Below are positions 45,207-55,114 of a stretch of 64,000 bases of DNA, piece after piece (the first letter of the stretch is position 1; each line of letters begins with the position of its first letter). Made by a program: the position numbers and the translations under genes. The DNA lies in the NCBI GenBank assembly GCA_038250675.1, contig JBBSCB010000006.1:62001-126000 (forward strand), written 5' to 3'. This DNA is from JAICUF01 sp038250675 (GTDB taxonomy: Bacteria > Gemmatimonadota > Gemmatimonadetes > Gemmatimonadales > GWC2-71-9). Below the pieces are notes generated by a model. It had not been told where the DNA came from. It searched no databases and saw only the letters and a list, made by a program, of their open reading frames with translations.

Positions 45207-46868
45207 TCACAGTCCGAGTACGTCAGCCCCCTGCTCAAAAATGATATCCACTGGGATCCCGCGCCCGCGGATCCGATCGAGGTCATGCTGGAGCTCGGGC
45301 GCGATATGCCCCGACGCATCCATGAATGCGCCCACACCGGCGTAATCGCCATTGCCCTGGAGCTGCAGGATCTTGCCCGCCAGCGCGTTGACCGCGGCCT
45401 GCATCCGCGGCTGATCGACCCGATAGGTGCCGCTCGCGCTGTCGCGCGTGAAGGCACCCTGCGCCTGGAGGAACGAGAACGTCGCCATGTTGGCCCGCCC
45501 GTGCGCGTCGCCCGCACCGAAGCGCACCGACCGGATGATGCCGGCGAGGAAGGTGACGTAGTTGTCCAGCAGGTTCTCCTGGCCCAGGTCGCCCCGCGCG
45601 TTGAGCGCGGCCACCATGTACAGCCCGAGCACGTCGGCCTTCTCCTCTTCCAGCGCGCCCGCCCGCTCCTTGAGCGCCGCGCGGACGGTGCCCCGGCCGG
45701 TGATGGTCTGCTTGATACCCAGCCCGTGCGCCACCTCGTGGAACATCGTGTTCTCGAAGAAGGCATCGAACGTGATGTGTTGCTGCTGGTCCGCCGCGAT
45801 GAACGCATCGGCCAGCGGCACGAGGATGCCGTCGAACTTGGCCCGCATGGCGTTCTTGAGCTGGAGACGTCGGGTGCCCTTCTGGAGCTGCACCTGTTCG
45901 TCGTTCGGCAGGTTGATGGCGATCGTCTTGGCGCCGGCATTGGCCTGGCCGGCATAGAAGACCGCGTCATAGGCGTTCAGGTCGGAATCGGTGCCCGGGG
46001 TCTCGCGCTTGAACTCGGCCGGCGCCGGCAGTCCGCGCTGGAGGGCCGGCAACATCGCCGCGTACCGCGCCAGGCGCCCGCTCCACTCGCGATCCTTGAT
46101 CAGCACGTAGGACTCGTGCGCGGTCTTCACTCCCAGCAGCCGATCCTCGTAGCTCTCGATCGGGCCGATCACGACGTCCAGCGTGTTCTGCTTCATGTCC
46201 AGCCAGGCCATGTCGCTGGCCCGGTAGTTGTCGGATTCGAGCGCATCGGCCCGAAGCGTGAGGTAGTGCTTGAGCCCGGCGTCGTCCGCCAGCGCAGCGG
46301 CCCGGCGCAGCAGCGCCGCGGCGCGATGCGTGGGCGCCGCGAAGGCCTCGTGATACGGGCGCGCCGAGAGGTGGCCCGCGCTGTCACGGCTGACGACCGT
46401 GTATTGGCTCTTAAGCGCCGAGTCGGCGGCTGCCGCGGAATCGATCTGCGCGGCGGTCACCCCCGCTGGATAGAAGGCGGCGCCCGCCGGCTTGGGCCCC
46501 ACACCGGCCACGAAGGACGAATCGTTGGCCAGCCGATCCCACGGGCCATAGTTGATCTCGGCATAACGCCGAACCTGCGGGTCGGTGAGCGACGCCAGCA
46601 GCGAGTCCCCGTTGCCGTAGGCCTCCCGCCAGTAGATCGAATCCATTTCGCGGGCGGCGTCGATCAGCAGCGGGATCATTTGTCGCTGATGCGGGGTGAG
46701 GCCGCTGATGTCAGCGGTGAGTCGCACCGTCTTGTACTGGGCAAGCCGTGCGGCCGTCCCCGCGGCCGCGGTCGTGTCTCCTCCGGATGTCGCCGTCTTG
46801 TCCTGCCCGGCCGGCTGGCATCCGGCCGCCGCCAGCAGCGCCCCGATCATCCAGATGCGCGTGGTCAT
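45207..46868 (-). CDS. M49-like (dipeptidyl-peptidase III-related) zinc metallopeptidase lipoprotein
   Basis: 553 residues. Lipobox AAAGCQPAG gives a lipidated Cys17, so it is a membrane-anchored periplasmic protein. Zinc motif HEVAHGLG near residue 370 is a short HExxH, rather than the HExxxH of eukaryotic DPP III, followed by EEEKADVLGLY, matching the M49 EExK/RAD motif with the third ligand. It probably cleaves dipeptides. It overlaps a small gene upstream by 4 bases. Confidence 0.83.
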   Translation of the reverse strand: MTTRIWMIGALLAAAGCQPAGQDKTATSGGDTTAAAGTAARLAQYKTVRLTADISGLTPHQRQMIPLLIDAAREMDSIYWREAYGNGDSLLASLTDPQVRRYAEINYGPWDRLANDSSFVAGVGPKPAGAAFYPAGVTAAQIDSAAAADSALKSQYTVVSRDSAGHLSARPYHEAFAAPTHRAAALLRRAAALADDAGLKHYLTLRADALESDNYRASDMAWLDMKQNTLDVVIGPIESYEDRLLGVKTAHESYVLIKDREWSGRLARYAAMLPALQRGLPAPAEFKRETPGTDSDLNAYDAVFYAGQANAGAKTIAINLPNDEQVQLQKGTRRLQLKNAMRAKFDGILVPLADAFIAADQQQHITFDAFFENTMFHEVAHGLGIKQTITGRGTVRAALKERAGALEEEKADVLGLYMVAALNARGDLGQENLLDNYVTFLAGIIRSVRFGAGDAHGRANMATFSFLQAQGAFTRDSASGTYRVDQPRMQAAVNALAGKILQLQGNGDYAGVGAFMDASGHIAPELQHDLDRIRGRGIPVDIIFEQGADVLGL

Positions 46869-47134
46869 CGCCCCTCCACCACGCGCTCACCCGGTGTCTG
46901 CCGCTCCGCCCGCCCGGCGCCGGGGTGCGACTTGGCCTCCTGAAACCGCTCCCCCTTGAGGCGAACGTAGGTGACGAACGTCTCGTATTCCTCCTCCGTC
47001 AGCGCGTCGGCAATTCCGGGGACGAGGCCCTTGACCAGGGTGATCCGCTCCAGCACGCTCAGCGCCTTCGCCTCGTCCACGAGCCGGCGAAGCACCGGGT
47101 GATTCATCCAATCGGTTTCCTGGCTGGTTGTCAT
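46865..47134 (-). CDS. Small hypothetical protein
   Basis: 89 residues, mostly helical (LRRLVDEAKALSVLERITLV, EEEYETFVTYVRLKGERF), with a charged C-terminal tail and no signal peptide. It overlaps the M49-like gene by 4 bases and its start overlaps the end of a 45-codon reading frame by 4 bases (ATGA), so the three seem translationally coupled. Function unknown. Confidence 0.7.
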   Translation of the reverse strand: MTTSQETDWMNHPVLRRLVDEAKALSVLERITLVKGLVPGIADALTEEEYETFVTYVRLKGERFQEAKSHPGAGRAERQTPGERVVEGR

Positions 47135-47268
47135 GGCTGCCTCGGTGAAGGTCCGTCCGTCGCTACGCTGCGTGCCGCAGCCGACGCGCGATCCCGGGTC
47201 CCGACGTGCGCAGGGCTGCGCTCGATGACTGTGCCGTCGAAGCCGAAGATCGCCGCGTCGAGCGCCAT
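47131..47268 (-). CDS. 45-residue leader-like ORF resembling a HAD-phosphatase N-terminus
   Basis: An ORF of 46 codons beginning MALDAAIFGFDGTVIERS. The AIFGFDGTVIE segment looks like HAD motif I (DxDGT) but the first catalytic Asp is Gly, so it is not an enzyme. The rest has no fold I recognise. A TATGTT box lies 6 bases before its ATG, and its stop overlaps the next start, suggesting a leaderless leader peptide or a truncated remnant of a phosphatase gene. Confidence 0.45.
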   Translation of the reverse strand: MALDAAIFGFDGTVIERSPAHVGTRDRASAAARSVATDGPSPRQP

Positions 47269-47274
47269 CGGGGG

Positions 47275-47280
47275 AACATA
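47275..47280 (-). promoter_or_regulatory. TAnnTT -10 element, leaderless position
   Basis: TATGTT on the minus strand, 6 bases before the ATG at 47268. Same spacing as upstream of dtd and of the HD-GYP gene. Confidence 0.5.
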
Positions 47281-47314
47281 GGGCCGCCGTGCCGCGCTGT
47301 CACGGCGCCCACGG

Positions 47315-47347
47315 AAAAAGCGCCCGCCGAGGATCGGCGGGCGCTTT
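47315..47347 (-). terminator. Rho-independent terminator after htrA
   Basis: A perfect 14-pair stem (AAAGCGCCCGCCGA and complement), a loop of about five bases or fewer, and a T-run on the minus strand. 21 bases after the htrA stop. A-runs on the other side make it nearly bidirectional. Confidence 0.9.
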
Positions 47348-47368
47348 CCACGGTGCCTCCGCCGGCGG

Positions 47369-48952
<1,584 letters not shown>

Positions 48953-49019
48953 GACGGGCCCTTCGATCCTGTATGGAGATGACGGCACCGGCGCATCCGC
49001 GCCGGCCCCAACCTGTTTT

Positions 49020-49025
49020 AATCTA
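49020..49025 (-). promoter_or_regulatory. TAnnTT -10 candidate for htrA
   Basis: TAGATT on the minus strand, followed by AAAA, about 68 bases before the htrA start and just past the dnaK terminator hairpin. A 7-pair hairpin (CCGGCGC/GCGCCGG) lies in the leader. Confidence 0.5.
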
Positions 49026-49032
49026 ACGAAGA

Positions 49033-49073
49033 TGCGCCGGCGCCGGTTTCGGTTGCAGGCCGGCGCCGGCGCA
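49033..49073 (-). terminator. Terminator hairpin after dnaK
   Basis: A perfect 14-pair GC-rich stem (TGCGCCGGCGCCGG and complement) with a 13-base loop, 19 bases downstream of the dnaK stop, followed on the minus strand by TCTTCGTT. Confidence 0.75.
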
Positions 49074-49091
49074 CTCCGTCAGCGATACCGT

Positions 49092-51011
<1,920 letters not shown>

Positions 51012-51260
51012 GCAGACTCCCGGTGTTATTGGAATTGCGAATGACGCCCGGCGACTCGGCCGCAGCGCCACCAATGATGCTCGCCACCCCGCTCAAGCAA
51101 GCCACATACCGGGAAAGACTGCCGTTTTGGCATGGAAAATGACCCGGGAGGGGTCGTGAGCCGGGTCACGGCGCCGCGAAAGGCAGATTCCTAGCATTGT
51201 CTCACCCGCCAGCCGTCGTGTCGCCGCCGGGTCGTAACGCCATTTTCGTCGGAGGAAAAC

Positions 51261-51410
51261 ATGCTCTGGACCATCTTCGTGATCCTGCTGGTACTCTGGC
51301 TGCTCGGTGTGGTCACTTCCTATACGCTGGGTGGATTCATTCACGTCCTGCTCATTGTCGCCGTGGTTATCGCGATCCTCCAGCTGATACAAGGTCGCCG
51401 CGTCGTCTGA
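51261..51410 (+). CDS. Small hydrophobic protein, lmo0937 family
   Basis: 49 residues, too short for most gene callers. It starts 4 bases after GGAGGA and reads MLWTIFVILLVLWLLGVVTS followed by YTLGGFIHVLLIVAVVIAIL, two membrane helices joined by a short Gly turn, the exact layout of lmo0937/DUF5670 proteins. These are widespread single-gene membrane proteins of unknown function, often stress-linked. Confidence 0.88.
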   Translation: MLWTIFVILLVLWLLGVVTSYTLGGFIHVLLIVAVVIAILQLIQGRRVV

Positions 51411-51609
51411 CGCCGCGTCGTCTGACCGGGAGTCGGGCCGCGACTATCATTCCAGGATCCCGTTCCACGGTCGATGTGGGGGCGGGATCCTGTCGCATCG
51501 GACCATCAACCCGCAGGCGGCCGTGCTGCCGGCGTTTGCCCACGCGACGGAGAATTCGGTGTTGGCGGTCTACATCGCGCTCCCCAACCAGGCGGGGAAA
51601 GTCGGCACC

Positions 51610-51986
51610 GGCTTTTTCCAGCAGGCGATGCCGGACTACTTTCCCGAGTGGATCGAGGGGGTGACGCTCGCGAAGGAGGGCGGGACGGTGCGCCACGCCG
51701 TGGGCGGATCCTCCTCGACGCGCTGCGCAATGCCTATGGGCACACCGCGGTGCCGCCGTACGCCGTCCGGGCCCGCGCCGGCGCGCCGGTCGCGACGCCG
51801 ATCTCGTGCGCCGAACTCGAGGAACCCGACATGACCTCCGCGCGATTCACCCTTCGCAATCTCGAGCACCGCCTGGCGACGGTGCCCGATCCCCGGCACG
51901 GCGTCCGCCGGAGCGCCCGTGCGTCGTCCGCGGCGGTGCGCCGCCTCGCCCTCCTTCAGGACCGAGCCCTTCAGGGCCGGGGCTGA
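51610..51986 (+). pseudogene. Decayed fragment of a LigD polymerase (primase) domain
   Basis: Two frames carry adjacent parts of the LigD polymerase domain. Frame one (51610 to about 51702) reads GFFQQAMPDYFPEWIEGV and KEGGTVRHAV, the start-proximal FFQK..PDYFPDWI..EGG signature. Frame three (51702-51986) reads RILLDALRNAYGHTAVPPY, AVRARAGAPVATPISCAELE and RFTLRNLEHRL, the family's C-terminal end. About 140 residues between them, with most catalytic residues, are missing and the frame shifts. The N-terminal part is also gone. A remnant of bacterial non-homologous end-joining; no ku or intact ligD is visible. Confidence 0.75.
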
Positions 51987-51992
51987 CGGCCA

Positions 51993-52733
51993 GTGATTCC
52001 GTATCGCGACGACAACCCCACGCTCTCCACGCCGGTCGTCACGATCCTGCTGATCGTCGTGACGGTGGCGGTCTGGGTGCTGGTGCAGGGGATGGGCACC
52101 GAGCCCAATCTCTCCCGCTCGGTGTGCGAGCTGGGCCTCATCCCGGGGGAGCTGCTCTCACGCGTGCCTCCCGGCACCGCCCTCCGGCTCGCGCCGGGCA
52201 GCACCTGCGTGCTCGGCACCGGCGCGACCTGGTACACGCCGCTCACGTCGATGTTCATGCACGGCGGGTGGCTCCACATCATCGGCAACATGTGGTTCCT
52301 GTGGCTCTTTGGAAACAACGTCGAGGATTCGATGGGCCGCGGGCGCTACCTGGCGTTCTACCTGCTCTGCGGACTGGCGGCGGCGGCGGCGCAGACGCTG
52401 GCCGAACCGTCGAGCGTCGCGCCGATGGTGGGCGCGTCCGGGGCCATCAGCGGCGTGATGGGCGCGTACGTCGTGCTCTATCCGCGGGTCCGCATCCACG
52501 TGCTGGTGGTGCTGATCATCTTCTTTGCGCGGATCACCCTGCCGGCCTGGGTCATGCTGGGATACTGGCTGCTGCTGCAGCTCTTCAGTGGGGCGCTGAC
52601 GTCCGGAAATCACCAGGGTGGTGTGGCCTTCTGGGCCCACGTGGGCGGGTTCCTGGCCGGGGCCACGCTGGTGGGGCTGTTCAAGGACCCGGTACTGGTG
52701 GCCCAGCACCGGGCGCTCGCGCGCACCATCTGA
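51993..52733 (+). CDS. Rhomboid-family intramembrane serine protease
   Basis: 246 residues with a GTG start. About six membrane helices. HGGWLHIIGNMWFLWLFGNN contains the family's HxxxN, catalytic Ser in GASGAISGVMGAY near residue 149 and catalytic His in WAHVGGFLAG near residue 213. It cleaves membrane-spanning substrates. An insertion of about 30 residues (VCELGLIPGELL and following) lies in loop 1. Confidence 0.93.
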   Translation: MIPYRDDNPTLSTPVVTILLIVVTVAVWVLVQGMGTEPNLSRSVCELGLIPGELLSRVPPGTALRLAPGSTCVLGTGATWYTPLTSMFMHGGWLHIIGNMWFLWLFGNNVEDSMGRGRYLAFYLLCGLAAAAAQTLAEPSSVAPMVGASGAISGVMGAYVVLYPRVRIHVLVVLIIFFARITLPAWVMLGYWLLLQLFSGALTSGNHQGGVAFWAHVGGFLAGATLVGLFKDPVLVAQHRALARTI

Positions 52734-52794
52734 GGGGGCTCGGGCCTGGCGCGACGCGCCGGCCGTCGTGCTTCCGGGTGACGGTACGGGCGTC

Positions 52795-52800
52795 TACCTT
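52795..52800 (+). promoter_or_regulatory. TAnnTT -10 element near desaturase start
   Basis: TACCTT, 4 bases before the ATG at 52805. Either a leaderless transcript from that ATG or one that starts translation further in. Confidence 0.4.
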
Positions 52801-52804
52801 GCAG

Positions 52805-54025
52805 ATGCGCACGGTCGTGGATTCCCGTCCTGCGCGCAGCGCTGGAACCAGCGCCGGGTTCCACCTGTTCCTCTCATGTTCCCGAAGCAACGCGCGTACG
52901 CCCCAGCCCCGAGGTAGTCCTACGTCAACTCGCGCCGTCACTTTTCCCAGCCGCGATGCCGCCGGCTTTGCCCGGGAACTCAAGCAGCGTGTCGCAGAAT
53001 ACTTTGCTGCCCGTGGTGGCCGTACCAAGGCGGATTGGCGAATGGTGACAAAGACGGTCACGCTGTTTGCCGTCCTGTTCGGGGCCTATGGGCTCATTCT
53101 CACCGGCTGGTTTTCCCCGCTTCAAATGCTTGGGCTGACGATGGTCATGGGCGTCGGCATGGCCGGGATCGGCTTCAGCGTCTCCCACGACGCCCTGCAC
53201 GGGGCGTACGCGGAGCGGGCCTGGGTGAATCGGCTGATGGGCTACAGCTTCGACCTGCTCGGCGCCAACGGCTACATGTGGAAGGCGACGCACAACATCG
53301 TCCACCACACCTACACCAACATTCAGGGTGTCGACGGCGACCTCGAGGTCTCGCCGTACCTGCGGCTCTCGCCGCGATCGGCCTACCGGCCGATCCACCG
53401 CTACCAGCATTTCTATGCGTTGGCGGCCTACAGCCTCTCCACGCTCGTCTGGGTGCTGCTCAAGGACTACAAGTATTTCCTGCGTGGCGAGACAGGCCCC
53501 TATCCGGGGCACCGCCCGCCGGCGGTGGAAGTGCTGACGCTGATCGTGGGGAAACTGGTGTACTACGGCTGGGCGATCGTCGTCCCCCTCCTCGTCCTCG
53601 ATGTGGCCTGGTGGCAGGTGGCGATCGGCTTCCTCGTCTTTCATCTGACCGCGGGGATCATCCTCGGCATCATCTTCCAGCTGGCGCACGTGGTGGAGCA
53701 GACCGCGCACCCGCAGCCCAACGCGGTCGGGGAGATGGAGCACTCCTGGATGCTGCATGAGCTGGAGACCACGGCGGACTTTGGCCAGCGGAACTGGCTG
53801 CTGACCTGGTATGTGGGCGGACTCAACTACCAGATCGAGCACCACCTCTTCCCCAGGGTGTGCAGCATCCACTATCCGGCGATCGGCCGGATCGTCCGCG
53901 AGCTCGCGGCCAAGTACGGGATGCCGTATCATGCCAACCCCACGCTCCGCGCTGCGGTCGCCTCGCACCTCACGGTCCTGCGCGTCCTCGGCACGGGCGT
54001 GGTGGAGTATCCGATCAACGCCTGA
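52805..54025 (+). CDS. Membrane fatty acid desaturase
   Basis: 406 residues from the ATG at 52805; conserved sequence starts only near residue 45 (VTFPSRDAAGFARELKQRV), so the true start may be an alternative codon further in. The three His boxes are complete: SHDALHG, HNIVHHTYTN and YQIEHHLFP. The Gln in QIEHH is typical of the acyl-lipid/front-end and linoleoyl-CoA-type desaturases (COG3239). Four to five membrane helices. It introduces a double bond in membrane lipids. Confidence 0.9.
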   Translation: MRTVVDSRPARSAGTSAGFHLFLSCSRSNARTPQPRGSPTSTRAVTFPSRDAAGFARELKQRVAEYFAARGGRTKADWRMVTKTVTLFAVLFGAYGLILTGWFSPLQMLGLTMVMGVGMAGIGFSVSHDALHGAYAERAWVNRLMGYSFDLLGANGYMWKATHNIVHHTYTNIQGVDGDLEVSPYLRLSPRSAYRPIHRYQHFYALAAYSLSTLVWVLLKDYKYFLRGETGPYPGHRPPAVEVLTLIVGKLVYYGWAIVVPLLVLDVAWWQVAIGFLVFHLTAGIILGIIFQLAHVVEQTAHPQPNAVGEMEHSWMLHELETTADFGQRNWLLTWYVGGLNYQIEHHLFPRVCSIHYPAIGRIVRELAAKYGMPYHANPTLRAAVASHLTVLRVLGTGVVEYPINA

Positions 54026-54054
54026 GGCGCTGGCGGCAGCCGCCGCCGGCTGGC

Positions 54055-54060
54055 TATCTT
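54055..54060 (+). promoter_or_regulatory. TAnnTT -10 candidate for deoC
   Basis: TATCTT, directly followed by the Shine-Dalgarno-bearing hairpin at 54062-54078; predicted transcription would start inside or just before that hairpin. Confidence 0.4.
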
Positions 54061-54061
54061 G

Positions 54062-54078
54062 GGAGGTGATCCACCTCC
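54062..54078 (+). promoter_or_regulatory. Extended Shine-Dalgarno sequence folded into a hairpin
   Basis: GGAGGTGATCC is an 11-base perfect complement of the usual 16S rRNA 3' end, and GGAGGTG pairs perfectly with CACCTCC (7 pairs, 3-base loop). It ends 13 bases before the deoC ATG, slightly far for direct use. A translational switch or a decoy are both possible. Confidence 0.5.
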
Positions 54079-54091
54079 GAGACCGGAACTG

Positions 54092-55105
54092 ATGATCAAG
54101 CCGACTTCGACCGAGCGCCCGACTCCCACCGGAGGCCGGGCGCTCGACATTCCATTTGCGCCGCGCAATCCGGGGCTCCCGCTGGAGCTCGCCTGGGTGC
54201 GGGACGTCCGGATCAACCGGAGCGCCGTGGAGCGGCGCGCTGGCACGCTGGGTACCCGCCGCACGGTCAAGAAGGAATGGCAGGCGGCGTGGCTGCTCCG
54301 GGCGATCACGCTGATGGACCTGACGACGCTCGCGGGCGACGACACGCCGGGCCGCGTGCGCCGCCTCTGCGCCAAGGCCCGCCAGCCCGTCCGTCCCGAT
54401 CTGCTCGAGGCGCTCGGCGCCCAGCAGCTCCGGATCCGGGTCGCCGCCGTGTGCGTCTACCATGCGATGGTCGAGACCGCCGTGGCGGCGCTGCAGGGCA
54501 CGGGCATTCCGGTCGCCGCGGTGTCCACCGGATTTCCCGCCGGCCTCTCGCCCTTTCCCCAGCGGCTGGCGGAGATCCGCGCCTCGGTGGACGCCGGCGC
54601 CGAGGAGATCGACATCGTGGTGACGCGAGCCCACGTGCTCACCGGCAACTGGTCCGCCCTCTACGACGAGGTGCGGGCCTTTCGCGAGGCGTGCGGCGAC
54701 GCACACATCAAAACCATCCTGGCCACCGGCGAGCTCGGCACGCTCCGGAACGTGGCGCGCGCCAGTCTCGTGTGCATGATGGCCGGTGCCGACTTCATCA
54801 AGACCTCCACCGGCAAGGAGGGGGTCAATGCCGTGCTGCCGGTGGGGCTCGTGATGGTCCGGGCCATCCGGGCCTATCATGAGCGAACCGGTCATCTGGT
54901 GGGTTTCAAGCCGGCCGGCGGCATTCGCACCGCGCGCGAGTCGCTCGACTGGATGGGCATGATGAAGGAGGAACTGGGCGATCGCTGGCTGCGACCCGAG
55001 CTTTTCCGCTTTGGCGCCAGCTCGCTGCTCACCGACATCGAGCGCCAGCTCGAGCACCACGCGACCGGCCGGTACTCCGCCGCCTATCGCCATCCGATGG
55101 CCTGA
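54092..55105 (+). CDS. deoC: Deoxyribose-phosphate aldolase
   Basis: 337 residues, at the long end for DeoC because of about 75 N-terminal residues before the barrel. TLMDLTTLAGDDTPGRV carries the first active-site segment, Schiff-base Lys in DFIKTSTGKEGVN near residue 240, and second Lys in GFKPAGGIRT. It splits deoxyribose-5-phosphate to glyceraldehyde-3-phosphate and acetaldehyde. The aldehyde dehydrogenase that follows 9 bases later could oxidise the acetaldehyde. Confidence 0.95.
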   Translation: MIKPTSTERPTPTGGRALDIPFAPRNPGLPLELAWVRDVRINRSAVERRAGTLGTRRTVKKEWQAAWLLRAITLMDLTTLAGDDTPGRVRRLCAKARQPVRPDLLEALGAQQLRIRVAAVCVYHAMVETAVAALQGTGIPVAAVSTGFPAGLSPFPQRLAEIRASVDAGAEEIDIVVTRAHVLTGNWSALYDEVRAFREACGDAHIKTILATGELGTLRNVARASLVCMMAGADFIKTSTGKEGVNAVLPVGLVMVRAIRAYHERTGHLVGFKPAGGIRTARESLDWMGMMKEELGDRWLRPELFRFGASSLLTDIERQLEHHATGRYSAAYRHPMA

Positions 55106-55114
55106 GGAGCGACC

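Noticed and set aside
51012..51260. Possible CIRCE or heat-shock operator upstream of dnaK
   Set aside because: No long inverted repeat of the CIRCE type was found in the gap.
51806..52804. Upstream extension of the desaturase frame
   Set aside because: It overlaps the rhomboid gene and has no desaturase-like sequence.
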